Assembly: GCF_036867135.1 (NCBI RefSeq)
Contig: NZ_JBAJIJ010000001.1
Coordinates: 682,001 to 746,000 of the forward strand
Direction of reading: 5' to 3'
DNA from: Aeromicrobium sp. Sec7.5
GTDB taxonomy: Bacteria; Actinomycetota; Actinomycetes; Propionibacteriales; Nocardioidaceae
DNA length: 64,000 nucleotides
Positions 26,035-34,297 of the stretch are shown here, piece after piece. Every line of letters starts with the position of its first letter. Within the stretch, counting starts at the first letter, position 1. The position numbers were made by a program, and so were the translations under genes. A model generated the notes under the pieces. It was given only the letters and a program-made list of their open reading frames with translations. It searched no databases and had not been told where the DNA came from.

Positions 26035-26538
26035 TCAGAACGGGATCGCCTCGACGATCTCGACCGTGATGGTCGAGCCGTTCGGGGCCTCGTAGCTGGC
26101 GGACTCGCCGGCCTTCTTGCCCAGCAGTGCGGCGCCGAGCGGGGACGTGGGGGAGTAGACGTCGAGGTCGACCGCGCTGTCGAGGCTGAGGACCTCGCGC
26201 GAGCCCAGCAGGAACGACTCGGTGTCGTCGTCGCCCTCGAAGCGGATCGTGACCTTCATGCCGGCCTCGACGACGCCGTCGTCCGCCGGCTTCTCGCCCA
26301 CCTCGGCGCGGCCGAGCATGTCCTCGAGCTGTCGGATGCGGGCCTCGGTCTTGCCCTGCTCCTCGCGCGCGGCGTGGTAGCCGCCGTTCTCCTTGAGGTC
26401 TCCCTCGTCACGGGCGGCGGCGATCTTCGACGTGATGTCGGCGCGCACCTCACCCTTGAGGTGATCGAGCTCCTCGCGGAGACGGTCGAGGGACTCCTGC
26501 GTGACCCAGAGGGTCTCGGTGCCAGTCGGCTGCGTCAT
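26035..26538 (-). CDS. greA: Transcription elongation factor GreA
   Basis: 167 residues. Stimulates transcript cleavage by backtracked RNA polymerase. Coiled-coil N-terminal domain with the acidic tip AAARDEGDLKENGGYHAA (catalytic Asp and Glu present), then the FKBP-like C-terminal domain (YSPTSPLGAALLGKKAG). Normal length. A terminator hairpin separates it from the upstream gene. Confidence 0.96.
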   Translation of the reverse strand: MTQPTGTETLWVTQESLDRLREELDHLKGEVRADITSKIAAARDEGDLKENGGYHAAREEQGKTEARIRQLEDMLGRAEVGEKPADDGVVEAGMKVTIRFEGDDDTESFLLGSREVLSLDSAVDLDVYSPTSPLGAALLGKKAGESASYEAPNGSTITVEIVEAIPF

Positions 26539-26563
26539 GGCGAACTCCTTCAGAACAAACGGA

Positions 26564-26586
26564 ACCCCGAGCTCCCGGCTCGGGGT
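26564..26586 (-). terminator. Rho-independent terminator after DUF4307 gene
   Basis: 9-bp perfect stem ACCCCGAGC/GCTCGGGGT with loop TCCCG. Read on the minus strand it is followed by TTCCGTTTGTTCTG, a T-rich tract. Confidence 0.8.
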
Positions 26587-26605
26587 GAAGTTCCCAGCCT
26601 ACCAG

Positions 26606-26983
26606 TCAGTCAGCGACTTCGCACGAGCGAACGACGGCCGTGACAGCCCTGTCCGTGGTCGTCAGGGTCAGCCCCTCGCGCACGATCTCGCGGTCCGACG
26701 GCGGGATCGTGACGGTCTTCTCGCCGACGATCGAGTGGTCGAGCGCCTGGGCGTAGACGCTGCACGTGACGGCCGTGGGCTCCGGGCGGATGACCTCGAG
26801 CTGGACGTCGATCTGGGTGTCGGAGACCGCCTCGAAGGAGTACACCTCGGTGGAGATGGGCCGGGGCTGCAGCGCGATCCAGGCGGCCCACGCGATGCCG
26901 ACCGCGATCCCGGCGCCGGCCACGACCCACCACAGCCAGCGCGGTGAGGTGCGGGTGCCGTAGCGGTCGGCGAGATCGGTCAT
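26606..26983 (-). CDS. DUF4307 family membrane protein
   Basis: 125 residues: a short basic N-terminus (MTDLADRYGT), one transmembrane helix (about 17-38), then an extracytoplasmic beta-rich domain with two cysteines (VTCSVYAQ and RSCEVAD) that could form a disulfide. Found beside greA and mca in actinobacteria; function unknown. Divergent from mca across a tandem repeat. Confidence 0.85.
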   Translation of the reverse strand: MTDLADRYGTRTSPRWLWWVVAGAGIAVGIAWAAWIALQPRPISTEVYSFEAVSDTQIDVQLEVIRPEPTAVTCSVYAQALDHSIVGEKTVTIPPSDREIVREGLTLTTTDRAVTAVVRSCEVAD

Positions 26984-27009
26984 GCCTCCAGTGTCTCAGG
27001 CGCGTGCCG

Positions 27010-27107
27010 TCCTCGCCGCCCACGGCCCGGCACCCCTGCTCTGTCCTCGCCGCCCACGGCCCGGCACCCCTGCTCTGTCCTCGCCGCCCACGGCCCGGCA
27101 CCCCTGC
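27010..27107. repeat. Three tandem copies of a 34-bp unit
   Basis: Units begin at 27010, 27044 and 27078 with TCCTCGCCGCCCACGGCCCG; copies 1 and 2 are identical over 34 bp and copy 3 is cut at about 30 bp. Occupies the gap between the divergent DUF4307 and mca genes. No spacers, so not a CRISPR array. Confidence 0.9.
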
Positions 27108-27143
27108 CCGGGGTAGTTGCCCAGGATGGGGATACTGGACTCC

Positions 27144-28016
27144 GTGGACGAACAGCTGCGCCTCATGCACGTGCACGCGCACCCCGACGACGAGTCGAGC
27201 AAGGGGGCCGCGTCGACGGCCCGATACGTCGCGGAGGGAGTCGACGTCCACGTCGCCACCTGCACCGGCGGCGAGCGCGGCTCGATCCTGAACCCGAGCT
27301 TCCAGCACCCCGGCATCGAGGACGACCCCGAGCTGATCACCGAGATCCGGCGCGAGGAGATGGAGCGGGCACGCGACATTCTCGGCGTCACGCAGGACTG
27401 GCTCGGCTGGGTCGATTCCGGCTGGCCGGAGGGCGACCCGAAGCCGCCGCTGCCCGAGGGCTGCTTCGCCCTGGTGCCGCTCGAGGAGGCCGCGGCACCC
27501 CTCGTGCGCCTCATCCGTTCCTTCCGGCCGCACGTGCTCACCACGTACGACGAGAAGGGTGGCTACCCGCACCCCGACCACATCAAGTGCCACGAGATCA
27601 GCGTCTTCGCCTACGAGGCGGCCGCCGATCCCGAGCTCTACCCCGAGCTGGGCGAGCCGTGGCAGGTCAGCAAGCTGTACTACCAGGGCGGCTTCACCCG
27701 CGCTCGCCTCGAGGCGATCGGCGCGGCCATGGAGGAGCGCGGGCTCGAGAACCCCTACGCGGAGTGGTTCAAGGACCGCGATCCGGACCGTCTGCGCGAC
27801 GAGCGCATCACGACCCGGGTCGAGTGCGCGGAGTACTTCCACGTCCGAGACGCCGCGCTGATCGCGCACGCGACGCAGATCGACCCGGACGGGTTCTTCT
27901 TCTCCGTGCCGCGGGAGGTGCAGGCCGAGGCGTGGCCCACCGAGGACTTCGAGCTCGTCGCCAGCTTGGTGCCCACGACCCTGCCCGAGGACGACTTGTT
28001 CGCCGGCCTACGCTGA
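27144..28016 (+). CDS. mca: Mycothiol S-conjugate amidase
   Basis: 290 residues, matching the length of mycobacterial Mca. Cleaves mycothiol-toxin conjugates to a mercapturic acid and GlcN-Ins. Zinc ligands of the LmbE/PIG-L fold are in HVHAHPDDESSKGA and YPHPDHIKCHEIS; the GWVDSGWPEGDP and LPEGCFALVPLEE segments distinguish Mca from MshB. The GTG at 27144 is chosen: GATACT stands 7 bases before it and the N-terminus then fits the family; an ATG at 27126 is the alternative. Marks the organism as a mycothiol-producing actinobacterium. Confidence 0.94.
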   Translation: MDEQLRLMHVHAHPDDESSKGAASTARYVAEGVDVHVATCTGGERGSILNPSFQHPGIEDDPELITEIRREEMERARDILGVTQDWLGWVDSGWPEGDPKPPLPEGCFALVPLEEAAAPLVRLIRSFRPHVLTTYDEKGGYPHPDHIKCHEISVFAYEAAADPELYPELGEPWQVSKLYYQGGFTRARLEAIGAAMEERGLENPYAEWFKDRDPDRLRDERITTRVECAEYFHVRDAALIAHATQIDPDGFFFSVPREVQAEAWPTEDFELVASLVPTTLPEDDLFAGLR

Positions 28017-28020
28017 TCGC

Positions 28021-28284
28021 ATGTACGACATCGCGAGCAGCGTGCTCGAGGCCGCTGGTGCCTTCGTCACCGCCACGGGTGGCGAGCGCCGGGAGCTCGA
28101 CCCCGACATCGTCAAGCCCGGATGGATCGCGCTCGCCATCTTCCTGGCCATGGCGGTCGCGCTCGCCCTGCTGATGTGGTCGTTCGCGCGGGTGTCGCGC
28201 CGCGCCCGTCAGCCCTGGGAGGGCGACGAGCCCGAGTCCGGCGACGTCCCCGCAGGCAGCAGCCAAGCCGACCGCGACATCTGA
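28021..28284 (+). CDS. Small single-helix membrane protein next to mca
   Basis: 87 residues: about 37 hydrophilic residues, one transmembrane helix (PGWIALAIFLAMAVALALLM), then an Arg-rich stretch and acidic tail. Family function unknown; a small membrane protein next to mca also occurs in other actinobacteria (from memory). TACGCT overlaps the end of mca, 6 bases before this ATG, giving it a possible own leaderless transcript. Confidence 0.75.
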   Translation: MYDIASSVLEAAGAFVTATGGERRELDPDIVKPGWIALAIFLAMAVALALLMWSFARVSRRARQPWEGDEPESGDVPAGSSQADRDI

Positions 28285-28343
28285 GCCGGCCCAGGCCCGG
28301 CGTCGTCAGGCACCGCACGGCATCCGGTGCCTAGGCTCGGGTC

Positions 28344-28949
28344 ATGGAGCCGACGCCGAACGCCCGCACGGTGGAGTCGTACGAGGACATCGCCGTCGAC
28401 TACGCCCGCGAGACGTCGGGCCAGGGGGTCCTGGCCGGTGCCGTGACTCACCTGGCCGAGGCGGTCCCCGCGGGCCAGGTGCTGGAGATCGGATCCGGTC
28501 CGGGCTGGGACGCCGACCGACTCGAGGACGCGGGACTCAGGGTTCGTCGCACGGACCTCACGCAGGCGTTCATCGACCTGCAGCGGGCGCGCGGCAAGGA
28601 AGTCGACCGTCTCGACGTCATCTATGACGAGCTCGGAGGTCCCTACGATGCCGTGCTCATGCTGCACGTCCTCCAGCACGTCGAGCCGAAGGATCTGGCC
28701 CCGGTGCTCGGCAAGGTCGCCGACGCTCTGCGCCCGGGCGGCCAGTACCTGGTCTCGGTACCCCGCGGCGAGGGCAGCGGTTGGGAGGTCGGGGAGTCGG
28801 GCAGGTCGTACTACCGGGCACTGCGAACCGAGGACGAGCTCCTCGACGCGCTGCGCGATGCCGGACTCGCGCCGGTGTGGACCGATCGGTCGCCCGAGGA
28901 CGGCGGGTGGCTCGTGGTGATGGCTCGACGGGGCGTGGCGGGTCGCTGA
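28344..28949 (+). CDS. SAM-dependent methyltransferase
   Basis: 201 residues, class I Rossmann methyltransferase. Motif I is [15 protein letters not shown], with acidic residue R-R-T-D-L for SAM ribose binding; the later [15 protein letters not shown] and [14 protein letters not shown] blocks follow the family order. Substrate unknown. ATG 28344 follows TAGGCT by 6 bases. Confidence 0.88.
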   Translation: MEPTPNARTVESYEDIAVDYARETSGQGVLAGAVTHLAEAVPAGQVLEIGSGPGWDADRLEDAGLRVRRTDLTQAFIDLQRARGKEVDRLDVIYDELGGPYDAVLMLHVLQHVEPKDLAPVLGKVADALRPGGQYLVSVPRGEGSGWEVGESGRSYYRALRTEDELLDALRDAGLAPVWTDRSPEDGGWLVVMARRGVAGR

Positions 28950-29016
28950 GCCCTGCCGGAACCTGCAGCGCACCGGGCGCGTGCCTCGCCCTTGGACGTC
29001 GGGGGACCATGGGTGG

Positions 29017-31005
29017 GTGAACCGGCTCGCCGACGCGCAGTCCCCGTACCTCCAGCAGCACGCCGGCAACCCCGTCGACTGGTGGGAGTGGAGCGACGAA
29101 GCCTTCGCCGTCGCGCGCGAGCTCGATCGCCCCGTGCTGCTGAGCGTCGGCTACGCCGCGTGCCACTGGTGCCACGTCATGGCGCACGAGTCCTTCGAGG
29201 ACGCTGCCACGGCGGACTTCATGAACGCCCACTTCGTCAACATCAAGGTCGACCGCGAGGAGCGGCCCGACGTGGACGCGGTGTACATGCGCGCCACGCA
29301 GGCAATGACGGGCCATGGCGGCTGGCCCATGACGTGCGTGCTGACCCCCGAGGGCGAGCCCTTCTTCGCCGGCACCTACTTCCCGCCGGAGGCCACGGCC
29401 AACGCTCCGGCGTTCACCCAGGTCCTGCAGGCCCTCGCCGAGGCGTGGAGAGAACGTCGCGACGAGGTCACCACGGTGGGGCGCGACGTCGTCGCCCACC
29501 TCCAGGACGCGCGCGACCCGGGCGGTGACCTCCTGTCGACCGACGACCTCGACGAAGCCGTCGCGACCCTGGCGCGCACGTACGACGCGGAGGCGGCCGG
29601 CTTCGGCTCGGCGCCGAAGTTCCCGCCGTCGATGGTGCTGGAGTTCCTGCTGCGCCACCACGACCGCACCGGCGCGCAGGCATCGCTCGACATGGTCGAC
29701 GCGACGTGCACCGCGATGGCCCGCGGCGGCCTCTACGACCAGCTCTCCGGCGGTTTCGCGCGCTACAGCGTCGACCGGTACTGGCGCGTCCCCCACTTCG
29801 AGAAGATGCTCTACGACAACGCCCTGCTGCTGCGCGTCTACCTGCACTGGTGGCGGGCCACCGGGTCGGCGCTGGCGGAACGGGTCGCCCGGGAAACGGC
29901 AGCCTTCCTGCTGCGCGAGCTCCGCACGGACGAGGGTGGCTTCGCCGCGGCGCTCGACGCCGACAGCGCCGACGCGAGGGGCGACGTCCACGAGGGCACG
30001 TTCTACGTCTGGAACCCGAACGACCTGATGCGGCTGCTCGGCGCGAAGGACGGGGCCTGGGCGGTCAGCCTGCTGGGCGTCACGGGCGTCGGCACGTTCG
30101 AGCGCGGCTACTCCACGCTGCAGCTCCACGAGGATCCCGATGACCAGGAACGGTGGGAGCGGGTCCGTGCGGCGCTGCTCGGGGCCCGTGCCCGACGCAC
30201 CCGCCCCGCGCGCGACGACAAGGTCGTGGCGTCGTGGAACGGCTGGACCATCACCGCGCTGGTCGAGGCTGGGGTCCTGCTGCAGGACCCCTCGCTCACG
30301 ACGGCGGCGATCGAGGCGGCCCAGCTCCTGGTGCGGGTGCATCTGGTCGACGGGCGGCTCGTGCGCACCTCCCGCGACGGCGCGGCCAGCCGGAACGCCG
30401 GTGTCCTGGAGGACCACGCTGCGGTGGCCGAAGCCTTTCTGGCGGTGCTCGGCGTCACGGGCGACGCGGTCTGGCTCGAGCGCGCGCTGGCGCTGCTCGA
30501 GCGGGTGGTCACGGACTTCGCCGATCCCGAGGGCGGCTTCGTCGACGCGCCCGGCGACGGGCTCGTGCTGGCGCCGCGCGACGTCGCTGACAACGCCTAT
30601 CCGTCGGGTGTCAGTGCGGCGGCGACCGCCTTGCTCGCTGCCGCGGCGGTCACGGGCGACGGGCGCTGGCGCGACGCCGCCGAGCGAGCGGTCGAGTCGG
30701 CCTCGCCCACAGCGCACGCAGCACCTCGCTTCGGCGGGCAGACGCTCGCCGTGGCCGAGGCGATGCACGCCGGCCCGGTTGAGGTGGCCGTGGTGGGCGC
30801 GCCCGGCGAGCGCGACGCGATGTTGCGGGCGGCCTGGTCGCTCACCTCGCCCGGCGCCGTCGTGGTCGGCGGCGAGCCCGGGCTCGACGTCCCCCTGTTC
30901 GCCTCGCGCACGACCCGCGACGACCTCCCTACCGCCTACCTCTGTCGCGGCTTCGTCTGCCAGACCCCCGTCACCGATCCCGACGCCCTCCCCACCCTCA
31001 CCTGA
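29017..31005 (+). CDS. YyaL-type thioredoxin-domain protein (DUF255)
   Basis: 662 residues. N-terminal thioredoxin-like DUF255 domain (1-165) with [14 protein letters not shown], the family's CxxC-like motif, and [13 protein letters not shown]; then an (alpha/alpha)6-barrel glycosidase-like region (about 190-600). Human and bacterial relatives have no settled function; redox or carbohydrate-related roles have been proposed. GTG at 29017 gives the conserved N-terminus [21 protein letters not shown], written here without its first residue. Converges on hlyIII across a repeat. Confidence 0.9.
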   Translation: MNRLADAQSPYLQQHAGNPVDWWEWSDEAFAVARELDRPVLLSVGYAACHWCHVMAHESFEDAATADFMNAHFVNIKVDREERPDVDAVYMRATQAMTGHGGWPMTCVLTPEGEPFFAGTYFPPEATANAPAFTQVLQALAEAWRERRDEVTTVGRDVVAHLQDARDPGGDLLSTDDLDEAVATLARTYDAEAAGFGSAPKFPPSMVLEFLLRHHDRTGAQASLDMVDATCTAMARGGLYDQLSGGFARYSVDRYWRVPHFEKMLYDNALLLRVYLHWWRATGSALAERVARETAAFLLRELRTDEGGFAAALDADSADARGDVHEGTFYVWNPNDLMRLLGAKDGAWAVSLLGVTGVGTFERGYSTLQLHEDPDDQERWERVRAALLGARARRTRPARDDKVVASWNGWTITALVEAGVLLQDPSLTTAAIEAAQLLVRVHLVDGRLVRTSRDGAASRNAGVLEDHAAVAEAFLAVLGVTGDAVWLERALALLERVVTDFADPEGGFVDAPGDGLVLAPRDVADNAYPSGVSAAATALLAAAAVTGDGRWRDAAERAVESASPTAHAAPRFGGQTLAVAEAMHAGPVEVAVVGAPGERDAMLRAAWSLTSPGAVVVGGEPGLDVPLFASRTTRDDLPTAYLCRGFVCQTPVTDPDALPTLT

Positions 31006-31008
31006 GTG

Positions 31009-31129
31009 CCGCTCGCGAGAGACTTTGTTGGTGGCGAGGAGAGACTTTGTTGCCGCGCGTCAGCAACAAACTCGCTCCTGACCACCAACAAACTCTCTCG
31101 TGACCACCAACAATCTCTCTCGCGAGCGG
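31009..31129. repeat. Family B inverted repeat, copy 1
   Basis: Outer perfect 14-bp stem CCGCTCGCGAGAGA (31009-31022) / TCTCTCGCGAGCGG (31116-31129). Inside are direct and inverted copies of GAGAGACTTTGTTGGTGG (31017-31034) and CCACCAACAAACTCTCTC (31083-31100). It fills the gap between two convergent genes and is much richer in A+T than its surroundings. Confidence 0.9.
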
Positions 31130-31143
31130 TACGGGTTGAGGGG

Positions 31144-31842
31144 TCAGCGCTGGTCGTAGGCGAGCAGGCTGATGCCGATGTAGTGCACGACGAACGCGGC
31201 GATCGTGAGGGTGTGGAACACCTCGTGGAAGCCGAACCAGCGGGGCCACGGGTTGGGCCACTTGAAGCCATAGACCACCGCGCCGAGCGTGTAGAGGGCG
31301 CCGCCGACGACCATCAGCACGATCACCGCCGTGCTGGCCTCGTCGACGAACTCGCCCCAGTAGAGGACCGCGGCCCAGCCGAGCGCCACGTAGAGCGGCA
31401 CGTAGATCCACCGCGGTGCGCCGACCCAGAACACCCGGAACAGCATGCCGATCACGGCGCCACCCCACACGATGCTGAGCATGACGATCGCGTGCTCGGT
31501 GCTGAGCAGCAGCAGCGAGAACGGGGTGTAGGAGCCAGCGATGAGCAGGAAGATGTTGGCGTGGTCGATGCGCTTCCAGACCATGCGGCCCTGCTCCGAC
31601 CAGGTGCGCGTGTGATAGATCGCGCTGCAGCTGAAGAGCAGCAGCGCCGACACCATGAACACCGCGGCACCGGCGCGGACGACGACGTCGTCGGCGAGGA
31701 CCATCATGACCAGGAACGAGATGAACGACAGTGGCGCGACGGCGGCGTGCAGCCAGCCGCGCAGCCGAGGCTTGATCTCGTCCAAGGTTTGGGGAAAACG
31801 ACCAAGGACAGGCTCTTCGGTGATCGAGCTGGTCTCCGGCAT
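31144..31842 (-). CDS. Hemolysin III / PAQR family membrane protein
   Basis: 232 residues, seven transmembrane helices. Conserved family residues: RGWLHAAVAPLSF near the first helix, CSAIYHTRTW, DHANIFLLIAGSYTPF, and WFGFHEVFHTLTI with the three histidines that form a zinc site in PAQR proteins. Despite the name, a haemolytic role is not expected; a membrane-lipid homeostasis role is likely. ATG 31842 shares a promoter region with uppS. Confidence 0.92.
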   Translation of the reverse strand: MPETSSITEEPVLGRFPQTLDEIKPRLRGWLHAAVAPLSFISFLVMMVLADDVVVRAGAAVFMVSALLLFSCSAIYHTRTWSEQGRMVWKRIDHANIFLLIAGSYTPFSLLLLSTEHAIVMLSIVWGGAVIGMLFRVFWVGAPRWIYVPLYVALGWAAVLYWGEFVDEASTAVIVLMVVGGALYTLGAVVYGFKWPNPWPRWFGFHEVFHTLTIAAFVVHYIGISLLAYDQR

Positions 31843-31860
31843 GGCGTTAGATTAGCCCCC
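31843..31860. promoter_or_regulatory. Interlocked divergent leaderless promoters
   Basis: Only 18 bases separate the hlyIII and uppS start codons. Plus strand: TAGATT (31848-31853), 7 bases, ATG 31861. Minus strand: TAATCT (31854-31849), 6 bases, ATG 31842. The two -10 hexamers overlap by five bases, so polymerases on the two strands should compete. Confidence 0.65.
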
Positions 31861-32619
31861 ATGGGTCTGAGCTCCCTCGCGTACGGGACGTACGAGCGCC
31901 GCCTCGCGCGGCGGCTCGATCCGCAGCGGACCCCTCACCACATCGGCGCGATCGTCGACGGAAATCGCCGGTGGGCCAAGGATTCCGGGCGCGACCTCGA
32001 GAGCGGCTACCACGCGGGCGCCGCGAAGATCGACGAGTTCCTCGGGTGGTGCCACGAGCTCGGCGTGCGCATCGTCACGTTCTGGGTGCTCTCGACCGAC
32101 AATCTGCAGCGGTCCGAGGCCGAGGTGCGCAGCATCCTGGGGGCCGTCGAGGAGCTCGTCGAGCGGCTCGCCGACGACGGCCGCTGGAACCTGCGCCTCA
32201 TCGGCAGCCTCGACCTCCTGCCGGCCGAGTCGGCCGCTCGCCTGAAGCGCGCGATCGAGGCCAGCACCGGCACCGAGCTCCAGGTCAACATCTGCGTCGG
32301 CTACGGCGGACGCCAGGAGCTCACCGACGCGATGCGCTCCCTGCTTCTGGAGGAGTCCTCGAAGGGACGCTCGCTCGAGGACGTCGCCAGCACCCTCGTG
32401 GTCGACGACATCGCCGAGCACCTCTACACCAAGGGCCAGCCCGATCCCGACCTCGTGATCCGCACCTCGGGGGAGCAGCGACTCTCGGGCTTCCTGCTGT
32501 GGCAGAGCGTCCACTCGGAGTTCTACTTCACCGACGTGCTCTGGCCGGCGCTGCGCCGGGTCGACCTGCTGCGCGCGGTGCGCTCCTACGCCAACCGCGA
32601 GCGCCGTTTCGGGGCGTGA
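31861..32619 (+). CDS. uppS: Isoprenyl (polyprenyl) diphosphate synthase, cis type
   Basis: 252 residues. Condenses isopentenyl diphosphate to make the lipid carrier precursor for cell-wall synthesis. The catalytic Asp is in HIGAIVDGNRRWAK, followed by GYHAGAAKIDEFL and the C-terminal LVIRTSGEQRLSGFLLWQ and SEFYFTDVLWP. The extra YER-rich N-terminus is the usual actinobacterial form. Which chain length it makes (Z,E-farnesyl or decaprenyl) is not visible. Confidence 0.95.
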   Translation: MGLSSLAYGTYERRLARRLDPQRTPHHIGAIVDGNRRWAKDSGRDLESGYHAGAAKIDEFLGWCHELGVRIVTFWVLSTDNLQRSEAEVRSILGAVEELVERLADDGRWNLRLIGSLDLLPAESAARLKRAIEASTGTELQVNICVGYGGRQELTDAMRSLLLEESSKGRSLEDVASTLVVDDIAEHLYTKGQPDPDLVIRTSGEQRLSGFLLWQSVHSEFYFTDVLWPALRRVDLLRAVRSYANRERRFGA

Positions 32620-32684
32620 CGCGACTCGTCCCTCGTCGCTCCGCCGGCTCGTTCCTCGCCGGCGCCGGGCTGCGCCCGGGTCAC
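32616..32684. repeat. GTGAC...GTCAC element after uppS
   Basis: 69 bp; begins at the uppS stop codon (GTGACGCGACTCGTC) and ends CCCGGGTCAC, with GGCTCGTTCCTCGC inside. Related to 21975-22068. The rest of the gap to phoH (32685-32916) holds a weak inverted repeat TGCGAGTG (32817-32824)/CACTCGCA (32856-32863) and no gene I can support. Confidence 0.5.
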
Positions 32685-32916
32685 TGCCTCGCCTACGGCT
32701 CGGCCCGTGGTGCGGCCATCGCCTCGGCTCCGGTCCAGGCGTGCGCTCAGAGTTCACGCGGGTGAAATGTGCCACTCAGCGTGTCGCCGCTCCCGGGCGC
32801 GGGTGCGGGCGTAACTTGCGAGTGTGTTGATGCTCGCCCCTGAGCCAGACCGCCCCACTCGCACCGACGACTAGGGCCGGCGCAGGGCGCGCGCGGGCTC
32901 GGTAGGGAGAACAGCC

Positions 32917-34224
32917 ATGGCTGTCCACGAGAACCTGCGACGCACGTACGTCATCGACACGAGCGTGCTCCTGGCGGATCCGGGGGCCCTGACCCGGTTC
33001 CACGAGCACGAGGTCGTCGTGCCCGTGGTCGTGATCACCGAGCTCGAGGCGAAGCGACACCACCCCGAGCTGGGGTACTTCGCCCGGTCGGCGCTGCGCT
33101 ACCTCGACGACCTCCGGGTGCAGCACGGCACGCTGGATGCGGCCCTGCCGATCGGTGATGAGGGCGGCACGCTCCGGGTCGAGCTGAACCACATCGACTC
33201 GTCCTCCCTCCCGGCGGGATTCCGCCTCGGTGACAACGACACCCGCATCCTCAGCGTGGCCAAGAACCTCGCCGACGAGGGGCGGAGCGTCACGCTCGTG
33301 TCCAAGGACCTGCCGATGCGCGTCAAGGCCTCGGCGGTCGGCCTCGCGGCCGAGGAGTACCGCGCCGAGCTGGCGCTCGAGTCGGGCTGGACCGGCATGC
33401 GCGAGCTCGAGGTCGACGTCGCCGACCTCGACACGCTCTACGAGACCGGCTCGCTCGAGCTGGAGGAGGCCGCCGAGCTGCCCTGCCACACGGGCCTGGT
33501 GCTGCTCAGCGACAAGGGCAGCGGACTCGGGCGCGTCCGGGCCGACAAGAGCGTGCAGCTCGTCCGCGGTGACCGCGAGGCCTTCGGCGTCCATGGCCGG
33601 TCGGCCGAGCAGCGGGTCGCGCTCGACCTCCTGCTCGACCCGGAGATCGGCATCGTGTCCCTCGGGGGCCGGGCCGGCACCGGCAAGTCGGCGATGGCCC
33701 TGTGCGCGGGGCTCGAGGCGACGCTGGAGCGCGGCCTGCACAAGAAGGTCGTGATCTTCCGGCCGCTCTACGCCGTCGGCGGCCAGGAGCTCGGCTACCT
33801 CCCGGGCAGCGAGTCCGAGAAGATGGGCCCGTGGGGCCAGGCGGTCTACGACACGCTCGGCGCGGTGACGTCACCGGCCGTGATCGAGGAGATCCTGGAT
33901 CGCGGGATGCTCGAGGTGCTGCCGCTGACCCACATCCGGGGTCGCTCGCTCCACGACTCGTTCGTCATCGTCGACGAGGCGCAGTCACTGGAGCGCAACG
34001 TGCTCCTGACCGTGCTGTCGCGCATCGGCGCCAACTCCAAGGTCGTCCTGACGCACGACGTCGCCCAGCGTGACAACCTGCGCGTCGGACGCCACGACGG
34101 TGTCGTGGCGGTCGTGGAGAAGCTCAAGGGGCACCCGCTGTTCGCCCACGTCACCCTGACGCGCTCGGAGCGGTCGCCCGTGGCCGCGCTGGTGACGGAG
34201 ATGCTCGAGGACGTCACGCTCTGA
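32917..34224 (+). CDS. PhoH-like ATPase with N-terminal PIN domain
   Basis: 435 residues, PhoH2 type: PIN ribonuclease domain (1-135; acidic site begins [12 protein letters not shown], later LGDNDTRIL) fused to a PhoH ATPase/helicase (about 240-435) with Walker [19 protein letters not shown] as Walker B and [12 protein letters not shown]. PhoH2 proteins are RNA helicase/RNases in mycobacteria. Followed by a strong terminator. Confidence 0.93.
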   Translation: MAVHENLRRTYVIDTSVLLADPGALTRFHEHEVVVPVVVITELEAKRHHPELGYFARSALRYLDDLRVQHGTLDAALPIGDEGGTLRVELNHIDSSSLPAGFRLGDNDTRILSVAKNLADEGRSVTLVSKDLPMRVKASAVGLAAEEYRAELALESGWTGMRELEVDVADLDTLYETGSLELEEAAELPCHTGLVLLSDKGSGLGRVRADKSVQLVRGDREAFGVHGRSAEQRVALDLLLDPEIGIVSLGGRAGTGKSAMALCAGLEATLERGLHKKVVIFRPLYAVGGQELGYLPGSESEKMGPWGQAVYDTLGAVTSPAVIEEILDRGMLEVLPLTHIRGRSLHDSFVIVDEAQSLERNVLLTVLSRIGANSKVVLTHDVAQRDNLRVGRHDGVVAVVEKLKGHPLFAHVTLTRSERSPVAALVTEMLEDVTL

Positions 34225-34238
34225 CGCGTCGGCACCCT

Positions 34239-34281
34239 CACGACACGGTCCGTCCGGTCGGTCTCGGCGGACCGTGTCGTG
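34239..34281 (+). terminator. Hairpin terminator after phoH
   Basis: Perfect 14-bp stem CACGACACGGTCCG (34239-34252) / CGGACCGTGTCGTG (34268-34281) with a 15-base loop. It isolates phoH from the following ABC operon. Confidence 0.8.
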
Positions 34282-34297
34282 TGCCACAGTGGTCCAC

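Noticed and set aside
27010..27107. Possible CRISPR array
   Set aside because: Units are contiguous with no spacers, and only three copies are present.
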